A stretch of DNA of 64,000 bases from CAYSCZ01 sp051155775 (GCA_051155775.1 DAXETV010000006.1:74822-138821); one strand, 5' to 3'. Numbered from the stretch's first letter, positions 27,374-37,050 are shown. Program-made: numbers and translations. The notes: generated from the letters alone by a model not told the origin.

Positions 27374-28241
27374 ACGCTGTATAATCATTATCACATTAAT
27401 CATCGGAGTTTCCAAACTGCAAGCGCAAGACGATTTATTAAGTATGCTCCAGGAAAGTGAAACTGATAAAGGGGAAGATTTTACCAGAGCCACCTTTAAA
27501 AGCACAAGATTAATCAATGGTCATACAGTAGAAACCAGAAGTAAAGGCGTGTTGGAATTTGTTATTGGTCATCGTTTTGGAAGGATTAACCAGGGAATTG
27601 ACGATCTATTTGGATTGGATCAGGCAAATATTCGATTCGCTCTGGAATATGGATTCACTGATAATTTAAATATTGGCTTCGGAAGGTCTTCTTTCCAAAA
27701 AGTATATGACGGATTTATAAAATACAGAATCCTACGTCAATCAAATTTATTCCCTTTCACCATGACAGGTTTTGCGAGTATGACGATACGAACCCTGGAT
27801 TTTCCTCAAGAATTAAAATTTAAGGATAGGCATAGCTATGGATATAGCTATCAAATACTTCTTGCAAGAAAGTTTAGTCAAAGATTTTCACTCCAGATCA
27901 TGCCATCCCTTGTGCATAGGAACTTTGTGGAGGATGAAGATGCTGAAAATGATGTTATCAGTCTTGGGGTTGGTGGTCGATTTAAATTAACGAATAGGGT
28001 GGCATTAAATGCCGAGTACTATTATCAAGTCTCAGATAAGCCAGATGATATCATAAATGCATTGGCATTTGGTTTTGATATAGAAACCGGGGGCCATGTC
28101 TTTCAATTACATTTAACAAATGCCAGAACAATGAATGAAAGAGGCTTCATCACAGAAAATACCGGTGAATTTTTCGATGGAGATATACATTTCGGATTTA
28201 ATGTATCCAGGGTATTTTTTCTGGGAGGTAAAAAAGAATAA
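27360..28241 (+). CDS. DUF5777 family outer membrane beta-barrel protein
   Basis: From the ATG at 27360 the protein has 293 residues, with a signal peptide (MKKAKRCIIIITLIIG... to KLQAQ) and a beta-barrel-like mature part: alternating strands such as GHRFGRINQGIDDLFG, ALEYGFTDNLNIGFG and VALNAEYYYQVSD, ending in the aromatic-rich FGFNVSRVFFLGG. DUF5777 proteins are often encoded with YceI and cytochrome-like genes, as here. An ATG at 27336 would add eight residues before the signal and is unlikely. Function is unknown. Confidence 0.85.
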   Translation: MKKAKRCIIIITLIIGVSKLQAQDDLLSMLQESETDKGEDFTRATFKSTRLINGHTVETRSKGVLEFVIGHRFGRINQGIDDLFGLDQANIRFALEYGFTDNLNIGFGRSSFQKVYDGFIKYRILRQSNLFPFTMTGFASMTIRTLDFPQELKFKDRHSYGYSYQILLARKFSQRFSLQIMPSLVHRNFVEDEDAENDVISLGVGGRFKLTNRVALNAEYYYQVSDKPDDIINALAFGFDIETGGHVFQLHLTNARTMNERGFITENTGEFFDGDIHFGFNVSRVFFLGGKKE

Positions 28242-28249
28242 TAAATCCA

Positions 28250-29602
28250 TCAGTGAACAGCCAATTCAGACTTTGCTTTTACTAAAATATTTCTACTTAA
28301 TGATGTAAATCTAACAACCTGAAGCACCGCTGAGATGGTTAAACCCAACAACAAACCAAGCCATACACCTATTGCCTTCATATCCAATTCGAACGCAAAG
28401 AAATAACCTGAAGGAATAGCAATGACCCAATATGCTATCAATGTAAATATCATTGGTAATTTAACATCCGAGATTCCTCTTAAACTACCTAATCCCACAA
28501 CCTGAATCCCGTCTGAAATTTGATAAAAAGCAGCAATCACCAGTAACGTGCTGGCATAATCAATGACTAATTCAGATTTAATGTAAAGGGTTGGCAAAAA
28601 GTTCTTACCAAATAAAAACATCAGCGCAAACCCAAACATAACCATTGAAACTAATAAAAAAGAAGATCTTCCGGCTTCCTTCATGGCTCTATAATCATTC
28701 TTACCATATTCCGTTCCCACACGGATGGTGGTAGCAGCAGCAAGCCCTGTCGCTACCATGTAGGTTATAGCTGATAAATTTAAAGCAATTTGATGGGCAG
28801 CTAATGCTTCGGCACTTATCCACCCGACCATAATCGCCGACATACTAAAGGCACCAACCTCAAATAACAGTTGCAAGCCTGAAGGAATCCCTATATTCAG
28901 CAATTCTTTAAATTTTGACCAACCCAATTTCACTGGTCCTTTCAGATGTTGTCCTGCTGTTGAATAGCTTAGGGTCCACCACATTAGGCTGGTACTAATA
29001 AATATCCTTGCTATCAAAGTCGCGTATCCTGCTCCTAATAAACCCAATGCCGGGAATCCAAATTTGCCAAAGATCAATAGGTAGTTAAGAAATACATTTA
29101 AAATATTTCCGGTCACAGAAGAATACATGGCGGGTTTGGTCAAAGAGAAGCCTTCCAGGTATTGTCTGAACGACTGAAAAACCATTATTGGTATGATCGA
29201 AATGCCCAATACCTTTAAGTAAGGTGAAGCCATCTCCACAACTTCCGGTTCCTGATCAAAATAAATCAATAACTCAGAGCCCCCAGTAACCAATAAAAAT
29301 AGAACAACCCCCAAAATTATATTCTGTATGATCCCGTGCTGACCATATTTTGATATGCTTAGATAATTTTTTGACCCCAGCGATGCAGAAACTAAAGGAG
29401 TGATACCATATGACACACCAATACCAAATATCAAAAAAAAGAAAAATAAGCTATTGGCCAAGGCGGCTGCAGCTAGCGGGACCTCCCCTAATCTACCGAC
29501 CATCAAACTATCTGCTGTACCAGTCAGGATGTGACCAAGTTGAGATAAAATAACCGGAAAAGCCAGTTGAAGGGTTTTTGAGAAGTGAGACTTGTAACTC
29601 AT
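28250..29602 (-). CDS. MATE family efflux transporter
   Basis: A 450-residue protein with twelve membrane helices. The N-terminal repeat has FPVILSQLGHILTGTADSLMVG and the second half AFSMSAIMVGWISAEALAAHQI, the usual MATE pattern. It exports drugs or organic cations in exchange for Na+ or H+; the substrate cannot be predicted. Its stop lies 8 bases from the convergent DUF5777 stop, with no terminator visible between them. It follows atpC by 42 bases. Confidence 0.94.
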   Translation of the reverse strand: MSYKSHFSKTLQLAFPVILSQLGHILTGTADSLMVGRLGEVPLAAAALANSLFFFFLIFGIGVSYGITPLVSASLGSKNYLSISKYGQHGIIQNIILGVVLFLLVTGGSELLIYFDQEPEVVEMASPYLKVLGISIIPIMVFQSFRQYLEGFSLTKPAMYSSVTGNILNVFLNYLLIFGKFGFPALGLLGAGYATLIARIFISTSLMWWTLSYSTAGQHLKGPVKLGWSKFKELLNIGIPSGLQLLFEVGAFSMSAIMVGWISAEALAAHQIALNLSAITYMVATGLAAATTIRVGTEYGKNDYRAMKEAGRSSFLLVSMVMFGFALMFLFGKNFLPTLYIKSELVIDYASTLLVIAAFYQISDGIQVVGLGSLRGISDVKLPMIFTLIAYWVIAIPSGYFFAFELDMKAIGVWLGLLLGLTISAVLQVVRFTSLSRNILVKAKSELAVH

Positions 29603-29644
29603 CTTTTCATCCTAAGGGAAAAACATGAATAAAGCCTTAAGAAA

Positions 29645-29893
29645 TTATTCTTTATGTACTACCTCAGCTAAAACAGTAACAACATTATTTAACACCTCCA
29701 CTGTCCCACCTTCCACTTCATAAATAATTTCTTTTTTCTTCTGCTTTAGCTTTAAATCACCTTTACCCAAGGAGCTTATTAAAGGCGCATGATTGTTTAA
29801 TACCTGAAAATATCCTTCACTGCCCGGTAAAATAGCCGATTCTACCTCACCGTCAAATACTTTTTCATCAGGTGTGATTAATTCTAAAAACAT
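29645..29893 (-). CDS. atpC: F1 ATP synthase epsilon subunit, short form
   Basis: An 82-residue protein with LELITPDEKVFDGEVESAILPG and YFQVLNNHAPLISSLGKG, the N-terminal beta domain of the epsilon subunit. The usual C-terminal helical hairpin, which inhibits the enzyme in many bacteria, is missing, as is common in Bacteroidota. It stands 5 bases after atpD. The other ATP synthase genes are not in this window. Confidence 0.95.
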   Translation of the reverse strand: MFLELITPDEKVFDGEVESAILPGSEGYFQVLNNHAPLISSLGKGDLKLKQKKKEIIYEVEGGTVEVLNNVVTVLAEVVHKE

Positions 29894-29898
29894 TACTT

Positions 29899-31404
29899 TT
29901 ATTTAGACTCTTTAATCATTTTTTCTCCTGCTTCTATGGCATCTTCTATGGACCCCTTTAAATTAAAGGCTGCTTCAGGAAGATGATCGAGCTCACCATC
30001 CATAATCATGTTGAATCCTTTTATGGTTTCTTTTATGTCTACAAGCACACCTGGAATACCAGTAAATGCTTCTGCTACATGGAACGGTTGGGAAAGGAAA
30101 CGCTGTACTCTTCTTGCGCGATAAACGGTTTGTTTATCTTCTTCTGATAGTTCATCCATACCCAGAATGGCGATAATGTCCTGCAGTTCCTTATATCGCT
30201 GAAGTATTTCTTTTACCCGCTGTGCAGTTTTATAATGTTCTGCACCAATAACTTCCGGAGTTAATATTCTCGACGTTGAATCTAAAGGATCTACCGCCGG
30301 ATAAATACCGAGTTCCGCAATTTTACGGGAGAGTACTGTTGTCGCATCAAGGTGGCTGAATGTAGTGGCAGGCGCCGGGTCAGTGAGGTCATCCGCAGGA
30401 ACATAAACCGCCTGAACAGACGTGATGGAACCATGCTTAGTTGAAGTGATCCTCTCCTGCATATTACCCATCTCCGAAGCCAGTGTAGGTTGGTAACCCA
30501 CTGCTGAAGGCATCCTTCCTAAGAGCGCAGATACCTCGGAGCCAGCTTGTGTGAATCTAAAAATATTATCGATGAAAAAAAGAATATCACGCCCGGGCCC
30601 TTTGCCATCTCCATCACGGAAGTATTCGGCTAATGTTAATCCCGATAAAGCAACCCTGGCACGAGCACCCGGAGGTTCATTCATCTGACCAAAAACGAAT
30701 GTTGCCTTGGAATCTTTAAGTTTTTCTTTATTGACTTTGGAAAGGTCCCAGCCTCCTGCCTCCATAGATTCTTTAAAATCGTCCCCGTAGTTTACGATGC
30801 CCGCTTCAATCATTTCCCTTAGCAGGTCATTACCTTCACGTGTCCGCTCACCAACACCGGCAAATACAGAAAGGCCTGCATAAGCTTTTGCAATGTTATT
30901 TATGAGTTCCTGTATGAGTACAGTCTTACCAACGCCGGCGCCGCCAAATAACCCGATTTTACCACCTTTAGAATAAGGTTCAATTAAGTCTATAACCTTA
31001 ATACCGGTAAAAAGCACCTCGGATGAGGTCGATAATTCCTTAAATTCCGGTGCACTTCTATGGATCGACAAGCCCGTTTCCGTAGGTAATTGCTCCATCC
31101 CATCGATTGCACTACCAACTACATTGAACAATCGCCCTTTTATTTCTTCACCGATAGGCATTCTTATAGGTGTTCCCAAATCTTCTACTTCGGTTCCCCT
31201 CATTAACCCGTCCGTTGCGTCCATACCCACTGCCCTGACTGTATCTTCCCCAAGGTGCTGTTGAACTTCCAGAATAACTGGTTCCCCATTTGGTTTAACA
31301 ACCCGTAAAGAATCGAGGATTTTTGGGAGTGTAGAGCCTTCGGCTCCAAAACTTATATCTACAACAGGACCGATTATTTGGGTGATTTTACCTTTATTAG
31401 CCAT
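29899..31404 (-). CDS. atpD: F1 ATP synthase beta subunit
   Basis: A 501-residue catalytic subunit. Motifs seen are the Walker A GGAGVGKTVLIQ, GERTREGNDL, VFGQMNEPPGARARVALSGL and DNIFRFTQAGSEVSALLGR. It makes ATP at the membrane F1Fo complex. Starts with MANKGKITQIIGPVVDISF at 31404. Upstream, 31405-31493 has no clear promoter match; transcription could come from the histidine kinase gene or an undetected promoter. An atpDC pair apart from the main atp operon is usual in this phylum. Confidence 0.97.
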   Translation of the reverse strand: MANKGKITQIIGPVVDISFGAEGSTLPKILDSLRVVKPNGEPVILEVQQHLGEDTVRAVGMDATDGLMRGTEVEDLGTPIRMPIGEEIKGRLFNVVGSAIDGMEQLPTETGLSIHRSAPEFKELSTSSEVLFTGIKVIDLIEPYSKGGKIGLFGGAGVGKTVLIQELINNIAKAYAGLSVFAGVGERTREGNDLLREMIEAGIVNYGDDFKESMEAGGWDLSKVNKEKLKDSKATFVFGQMNEPPGARARVALSGLTLAEYFRDGDGKGPGRDILFFIDNIFRFTQAGSEVSALLGRMPSAVGYQPTLASEMGNMQERITSTKHGSITSVQAVYVPADDLTDPAPATTFSHLDATTVLSRKIAELGIYPAVDPLDSTSRILTPEVIGAEHYKTAQRVKEILQRYKELQDIIAILGMDELSEEDKQTVYRARRVQRFLSQPFHVAEAFTGIPGVLVDIKETIKGFNMIMDGELDHLPEAAFNLKGSIEDAIEAGEKMIKESK

Positions 31405-31493
31405 TAGGATTTAGAAATGTTATTATATGTACCCGCGAAGTTAATCGAATATGGGATTATAACAAATGATGGAATAACAATGAGTAAGCGTAA

Positions 31494-32696
31494 TCAGGAG
31501 CTCTTTAGTTGTATTCTAAAAACAGTACCTTTCCCTACTTCTGAGGACTTTACAAATATTTTCCCGGAATGATATTTTTCTATTATTCGCCTGGCAAGGG
31601 TCAATCCCAAACCCCAACCTCGCTTTTTTGAAGTGTAGCCTGGTTCGAAGATTTTTCGTTGATCAGATTTCGAAATACCTCTCCCGGTGTCACCGATATC
31701 AATGGCTACCTTACCACCATTTATTTTAATTATTTTGATTTTTATGTCTCCTTTACCCTCCATCGCATCTACTGCATTCTTAACCAGATTCTCAATAACC
31801 CATTCAAAAAGCGGTTGATTTATTAAGGCAAACAATGCTTCATTAGGAAAAACCTCGTAAGAGAAGACAACTTTTTTTGATATCCTGTTTTGAAGATACC
31901 GAACAGCGTGTGTAACGGTATCAAAAACATTTTTGTTGGTTAAATGGGGTACTGAGCCAATATTTGAAAATCTTGATGTTATGACCTCCAATCTCTTTAC
32001 ATCCTTTTCTAATTCTCCCACAACCTCTTCATTTAGATTGCTGCTTGATTTCAGGTATTCCATCCATGCCATGAGAGAAGATAGCGGGGTCCCCAACTGA
32101 TGGGCTGTTTCTTTCGCCAAACCTGCCCAGACACGATTTTGCTCCGCATTTCTTGAATAATTAAAGATCATATAAACTGCGAAGGCAAAAACAATTATCA
32201 CAGTAAGTTGTAAATATGGGAAAAACCAGAGTTGGGTTAACAAAAATGAATCTTTATAATAGACGTAACTATAGCCATAAACCTTATTTTGATCATTTTT
32301 CAGCTCTATAGCCACAGGTTCATGTTGTCGGGCCATTTTTGATAACTCCTTATATAAAATAGCAAGTTTATCAGACTCATTCGAAGCCCTTTCTGCAGCA
32401 GGTATGTTTTTGAAATCTACAGGCATTCCTAATTCATCAGTCCTGATAACCGGGATTGTTTTGTTAGATATGATAACATTTTCGAATAAAAAATTGGGTG
32501 GATTTGGATTATTAGCTAAATACTCTAAAGTACTGGCATACAACGCGATCTGATTCTCCTCTCTGACCTTAATTTTATTAACGATTAACGAGGTATAAAA
32601 TATCGATCCGCCGGCAATCAATAAGGATATGATCAGAATTATCCATTTTATTTTTGGGTCACTGGTAATGAATTTCTCTTTTGAAGCTTTTGTCAT
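31494..32696 (-). CDS. Orphan sensor histidine kinase
   Basis: A 400-residue membrane kinase: one helix at about 18-38, an extracytoplasmic domain of about 130 residues, a second helix (about 168-185), then H-box KETAHQLGTPLSSLM with the phosphorylated His, N-box VENLVKNAVDAMEG, and G-boxes DTGRGISKSDQ and KRGWGLGLTLARR. The extracytoplasmic part has no family I recognise. No response regulator gene is adjacent, so the partner is elsewhere. Confidence 0.92.
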   Translation of the reverse strand: MTKASKEKFITSDPKIKWIILIISLLIAGGSIFYTSLIVNKIKVREENQIALYASTLEYLANNPNPPNFLFENVIISNKTIPVIRTDELGMPVDFKNIPAAERASNESDKLAILYKELSKMARQHEPVAIELKNDQNKVYGYSYVYYKDSFLLTQLWFFPYLQLTVIIVFAFAVYMIFNYSRNAEQNRVWAGLAKETAHQLGTPLSSLMAWMEYLKSSSNLNEEVVGELEKDVKRLEVITSRFSNIGSVPHLTNKNVFDTVTHAVRYLQNRISKKVVFSYEVFPNEALFALINQPLFEWVIENLVKNAVDAMEGKGDIKIKIIKINGGKVAIDIGDTGRGISKSDQRKIFEPGYTSKKRGWGLGLTLARRIIEKYHSGKIFVKSSEVGKGTVFRIQLKSS

Positions 32697-32775
32697 ATTT
32701 TAATGAAGAAAATAGGCATAATGATAATATTTGCAATTAATTGCTTTTCAATACATACGCATTCAAATCTACAGT

Positions 32776-33186
32776 CTAATCAAGCAGGTAACTGATATAA
32801 TCACCCCCTGAAATTTCTAAAAAATTTTCTGTACCGTGATTATAAAAATAAACCCAGACCTTGTAAACTTCTTGATCTGCAATAGCATCCACTTGTTTGC
32901 GGTTGTATTCATTTAAAGGATTACCGGGAGAGACCATACCTTCATAAGAATCAATCCAGCTAAAAGAAGTCCTGCTGATCCTGTAGATTTCTCCCCAAAC
33001 GATTGATTGATCTGATGCTGACGACTCAATAACAGCCGGATAATCTCCCAGGTCAAATAAACGACCCTGAACAAAACCTTTAGTTATAAACGATCCTTCC
33101 GTTTTTAATCTAAGCGCAAATGGGTTTGTGAAGAACGAGCATAAGGTACCATATGCAAAAAGGTAAACATCAGAATGATCATCCAT
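32776..33186 (-). CDS. Gamma-glutamylcyclotransferase-like (AIG2) protein
   Basis: A 136-residue protein with the substrate-binding motif YGTL (residues 12-15) near the N-terminus, FDLGDYPAVI, GEIYRIS and the candidate catalytic Glu in WIDSYEGM. GGCT-like enzymes release 5-oxoproline from gamma-glutamyl amines; the substrate is unknown. It starts two bases before the ABC permease stop, so it belongs to the same run of minus-strand genes. Confidence 0.88.
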   Translation of the reverse strand: MDDHSDVYLFAYGTLCSFFTNPFALRLKTEGSFITKGFVQGRLFDLGDYPAVIESSASDQSIVWGEIYRISRTSFSWIDSYEGMVSPGNPLNEYNRKQVDAIADQEVYKVWVYFYNHGTENFLEISGGDYISYLLD

Positions 33187-33187
33187 T

Positions 33188-34504
33188 TTAAGACCTCATC
33201 ATGAACCACTTAAATATGGTTTTATAATTGATCTTTGATCCATGGATCAGAATCCCTATTCGATATATTCTACCGGCAAACCAAACAGTTAATATAAATC
33301 CTGCTATGAGCAAAACCATAGAAAGAACCAGGTCAAACGCCGGCACTCCAAAAGGTATACGCATCATCATAACCACCGGGGAAAAAAGTGGGATAACTGA
33401 CATCCAGAATGCCAAACTACCCTCCGGATCATTTAATACTGCCCCTAGAACAACAATGGAAATAATTAACGGTACTGTAACAGGAAACATAAATTGTTGT
33501 GTATCAGCATCGCTGTCAGATGCTGACCCTATGGCAGCAAACAAAGCCCCATACAATAAGTATCCTCCCAGAAAATAAAATATGAAGCTTAATATAACTT
33601 TTGGTATGTCCAGTGTACCTAAAGCAGAAGACACAAAGGAATATATCTCTTCGCCATCATTCTGAAGGTTATCAGCTTCCCGTTGTTGTGTTTCACTAAC
33701 CTCAACGGTAGGCATATTTCTGTTTAAATCGAATAGTGTTTTCCCTGCCAACGTTGAAAGAGAAACCGTTAAAATAATCCAGAGTATAAACTGTGTCAAT
33801 GCAACCAATGCAATGCCTACGATTTTACCCATCATCAGCTGAAAAGGCTTAACTGATGACAGAATAACCTCTACAATTCTTGTGGATTTTTCTTCAACCA
33901 CCCCTCGCATGCATTGAGCTCCATAATAAAAAATAAAGAAATAGACCAGAAACGATCCAATGTAACCTACTGCGGTGGAAGCTCCTGAATTACTCTCGAC
34001 TTCCTCTCCTGTGATGGATAAGTTTATGGTATTTATCGATATGGAGGATTTTAATTGCTCAAGCGATGCTTTATCAATCCCGGACTTTAACAATCGAATG
34101 TTTTCGATTTTGGCATTTATCTGCCTTTCCAGCTTTTTCAAAAGGCTTAAGCCCGGATTGGAAGTTGAATAAAAATTTATGCCCACGGGATTGTTGATAT
34201 CAAAAGGAGGAATGTGTAATAAACCAAATTTCTCGTCTTGAATTATATTTTCTTTTGATTTTTCTAAGTTTCTTCCTGAGACAATAAAGTTTAAGTTTTC
34301 AGTATTCTCAAAGGCATCCTTAAAGTAGCCGCTCTCGTCTACCACCGCAATCGTCTTTTCATCGCCTCCGCTCAATGCCAGTATTGTGGGAACTATTAGC
34401 AATGCCGCAAAAAATACCGGGCCAAGTAAGGTGATAATAATAAATGACCGCTTCCTTATCCTCGTGATGAACTCCCTGGCGATGATTAATCCGATCTTAT
34501 TCAT
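33188..34504 (-). CDS. ABC-2 type transporter permease (NatB-like)
   Basis: A 438-residue permease: first membrane helix near residues 20-43, a large extracytoplasmic loop to about 175, then five further helices. The cytoplasmic segment RGVVEEKSTRIVEVILSSVKP is typical of the NatB/ABC-2 family. It forms an exporter with the ATPase encoded two bases upstream. NatAB in Bacillus expels Na+, but these families carry many substrates, so I do not name one. Confidence 0.93.
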   Translation of the reverse strand: MNKIGLIIAREFITRIRKRSFIIITLLGPVFFAALLIVPTILALSGGDEKTIAVVDESGYFKDAFENTENLNFIVSGRNLEKSKENIIQDEKFGLLHIPPFDINNPVGINFYSTSNPGLSLLKKLERQINAKIENIRLLKSGIDKASLEQLKSSISINTINLSITGEEVESNSGASTAVGYIGSFLVYFFIFYYGAQCMRGVVEEKSTRIVEVILSSVKPFQLMMGKIVGIALVALTQFILWIILTVSLSTLAGKTLFDLNRNMPTVEVSETQQREADNLQNDGEEIYSFVSSALGTLDIPKVILSFIFYFLGGYLLYGALFAAIGSASDSDADTQQFMFPVTVPLIISIVVLGAVLNDPEGSLAFWMSVIPLFSPVVMMMRIPFGVPAFDLVLSMVLLIAGFILTVWFAGRIYRIGILIHGSKINYKTIFKWFMMRS

Positions 34505-34506
34505 AT

Positions 34507-35418
34507 TTAAGATTTTTGTACTTCGTTGATGAATATTTCATTAATACTGGGAACCTTTTCTTCAAAATGTTTCACTGAGGTCTTCTCAATAAGAAACTTC
34601 AATAGTTCATTGGAAGAATAACCATTCTGGCAACGAACTTCTGAGAAAAAATAGTTCTGGTTGTCCTTTGCCGGTTCTTGTTTTAATATCTCTAGATGTT
34701 CATTGGAGTCGGATAGTCTGCCTTCATGCCAAATAGTATAAGCGTTATTTTTATGTGACGCTTTAATATCTACTTTCTTTCCCTCCAGGATTTTTTTTGA
34801 TTTATTTATCAGAGCAATATGATCACATAATGCTTCTACTGACTCCATCCTATGCGTAGAAAAGATTACCGTTGTACCCTGTTCGCGCAATCTCAAAATT
34901 TCCTGTGTAATTATATTGGTATTTACCGGGTCAAAACCTGAGAATGGCTCATCCAAAATAATTAGCGACGGTTCATGAAGCACTGTAGCCATAAATTGTA
35001 CCTTCTGCTGCATACCCTTGGATAAATCCTCAACATTTTTATTCCACCACTTTGATAGGTCCAGGCGGTCCAGCCAGAATTTTATTCTGGCTTTTGCATC
35101 GGCTTTATCCATACCTTTCAACCGTGATAAATAAAGCAGCTGTTCAGCAACTTTCATTTTTTTATACAAACCCCGTTCCTCAGGTAAGTACCCGATTTTC
35201 AGTATGTCTTCCTGGGTTATTGCTTGATCTTCCAAAAAAACTTTCCCCTCATCCGCATTGATGATTTGTGTGATAATCCTGATCAATGTAGTCTTACCGG
35301 CACCATTGGGCCCTAATAAACCATAGATGCTTTGTTTAGGAACAGATAAGCTGACATTATCCAATGCTTTATGATTGGTATAATATTTTGAAATAGAATC
35401 AATTTTAAGTAAATCCAA
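34507..35418 (-). CDS. ABC transporter ATP-binding protein (NatA-like)
   Basis: A 303-residue ATPase with Walker A GPNGAGKTTL, Q-loop region, signature LSKGMQQKVQF, Walker B LIILDEPFSGFDP and the H-loop STHRM. The C-terminal 80 residues form the DUF4162-like extension found in exporters of this class. Its partner permease starts directly after it. The gene begins 124 bases after the cupredoxin-like gene, beyond that gene's terminator. Confidence 0.95.
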   Translation of the reverse strand: MDLLKIDSISKYYTNHKALDNVSLSVPKQSIYGLLGPNGAGKTTLIRIITQIINADEGKVFLEDQAITQEDILKIGYLPEERGLYKKMKVAEQLLYLSRLKGMDKADAKARIKFWLDRLDLSKWWNKNVEDLSKGMQQKVQFMATVLHEPSLIILDEPFSGFDPVNTNIITQEILRLREQGTTVIFSTHRMESVEALCDHIALINKSKKILEGKKVDIKASHKNNAYTIWHEGRLSDSNEHLEILKQEPAKDNQNYFFSEVRCQNGYSSNELLKFLIEKTSVKHFEEKVPSINEIFINEVQKS

Positions 35419-35481
35419 GATTTAGGTGTTTAATTATTTAAACTTAGTAGACATTATCTCAATATTATTACATATCGGGCC

Positions 35482-35512
35482 AAAAATAAAAAAAGCCGCT
35501 TTTTAGGCGGCT
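35482..35512 (-). terminator. Intrinsic terminator after the cupredoxin-like gene
   Basis: Read on the minus strand, AGCCGC (complement of 35507-35512) pairs with GCGGCT (complement of 35494-35499) around a 7-base loop, followed by a T-rich tail. It lies 31 bases after the stop at 35543. Confidence 0.8.
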
Positions 35513-35542
35513 ATCATATCTTCAGAATACGGATTAAGCGAT

Positions 35543-35914
35543 CTATTGAACCACAAGTGAATATTGAGGTGTCGGATTCAATGGACAGTAATAAACGTAT
35601 TCGCCGCGCTCTAAAGTTACCTCTTGTGAGGTAGCCGTCTCACCATCAGCTATTATTTCACTTAAATAAGCTTCTTTAATGTGGTTGGCTTCATCAGTTT
35701 TACCTTTTGGTGCCAACACAAAACCTACTTCATGATCAACTCCTTTATTTTTCACGACAAACTTATAGGGTACTCCGGCTTTAAGCTCAATCTCAGTTTT
35801 ATTGAATGCGCCGGGGGTTTGCTTCAGCTTAACAGTTTTTACTGATTGTGCCTTTAGTCCTTGACTAAAGACAACTCCAACTAATACGAGAATAAATAAA
35901 ATTAACTTTTTCAT
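35543..35914 (-). CDS. Secreted cupredoxin-like protein with incomplete copper site
   Basis: A 123-residue protein with a signal peptide ending at KAQ (23) and a plastocyanin-like beta sandwich: IELKAGVPYKFVVKNKGVDH, then GEYVYYCPLNPTPQYSLVV. His in VDHEVGF and Cys in YYCP match two of the four type 1 copper ligands. The second His and the Met expected 4-9 residues after the Cys are absent (Asn, Thr, Gln and Tyr there). It may bind copper differently or not at all. It is monocistronic: its own terminator follows. Confidence 0.8.
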   Translation of the reverse strand: MKKLILFILVLVGVVFSQGLKAQSVKTVKLKQTPGAFNKTEIELKAGVPYKFVVKNKGVDHEVGFVLAPKGKTDEANHIKEAYLSEIIADGETATSQEVTLERGEYVYYCPLNPTPQYSLVVQ

Positions 35915-36037
35915 TTTGAATGTTTTTTATTCTAAGAAACGGCTGAAGCAATCAGCAGTGAGTATCTAAATTTCCTTATTTTAGGTACATATTGCCCCAT
36001 TTGTACATCTGGTTCTATGTCCTGTCTATCCTGTGGT

Positions 36038-36793
36038 CTATGTTTCTTTTGACGAGTTATTGTTGTTAATAATCACATCCAACTTATAATTTATATTGTC
36101 CAGCTTATTTTCCAGGTTATTCATTCGATTATCGAGCTGGACAATACTATCCTGGATATCTTCATCCTCTATAAAATAATCTGTAACTGTTCCAATCAGT
36201 GTACTGAATATGATCATACCTATTATGATCAATACGATAGACAGAATCTTGCCTTCTACAGTAACCGGCGGGATATCCTGAAGAAACCCTACGGTAATGG
36301 TGGTAATGGTTGTCCACCAAAGAGAATCTTCAAATGTATTGATCCGATCATTCGCATTTGATTCTAAATGGAAAAAACTTAAGGCAAACAATAGAATGAT
36401 CATGATACTCAATAAAACCATGTTCCTTAATGTGCCAAAAGAATTTTTCCTGTTGATGAACGTCCTAAAGAAAAAGCGTGCTGAGCGTACAACCCTGAGT
36501 ATTCTGATTATTTTAACAATCCTGCCAGCTCTTAGGGCACCCACCATAGGAATACTCGACACGAAATCTATCCAATTATTTTTGAGGTAATACCACTTAT
36601 TTTTTGCAAACCTTAAACCCGCAAAAAAATCATAAAGAAAAAATAAACATATAATAAAGTCTGCCCAGGTGACAACCTCTTTAGTTATTACAGAATAATT
36701 TGAAATAGAGCTGACGTACAACTCTACCACCACATAAATCGATAAGATTAAAAGGAAATTTTGAAATATTTTACTTTCCTTAGGATTCCACAT
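36038..36793 (-). CDS. Voltage-gated-type ion channel with altered selectivity filter
   Basis: A 251-residue channel subunit: S1-S3 helices, an S4-like segment with regularly spaced Arg/Lys (RAGRIVKIIRILRVVRSARF), S5, pore and S6, then a C-terminal coiled coil (about 210-245). The pore reads TITTITVGFLQDIPP; a potassium channel would have TVGYGD before IxP. The GYG is therefore GFL, with one extra residue before Asp. Selectivity cannot be assumed. No regulatory domain is attached. Confidence 0.87.
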   Translation of the reverse strand: MWNPKESKIFQNFLLILSIYVVVELYVSSISNYSVITKEVVTWADFIICLFFLYDFFAGLRFAKNKWYYLKNNWIDFVSSIPMVGALRAGRIVKIIRILRVVRSARFFFRTFINRKNSFGTLRNMVLLSIMIILLFALSFFHLESNANDRINTFEDSLWWTTITTITVGFLQDIPPVTVEGKILSIVLIIIGMIIFSTLIGTVTDYFIEDEDIQDSIVQLDNRMNNLENKLDNINYKLDVIINNNNSSKET

Positions 36794-37050
36794 GGTCTAT
36801 TAAAAGAATTTGTTTATAAGCTGATTGAGCTTAAAACCGAACTTAAATAATCAGGCTGAAATAAACGTTTGTCATACATAACCATTTGATAATATGATTT
36901 ATTTGGATGAGTAATAAAGGCTAAATAGATGGCCTCACAAATTTTTTTTCTGACAATTCATGGAATTTTCATTCATTTTTTGGGCTTCATTTTAAGAAAT
37001 GCGTATATTACACTAGAAGTAAAACTTCTTCATACCTATTTAGCAAAACT

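Noticed and set aside
32764..32771. TAGATTTG on the minus strand as a promoter of the orphan histidine kinase.
   Set aside because: It matches the -7 consensus, but no TTG or TTTG lies 19 bases upstream.
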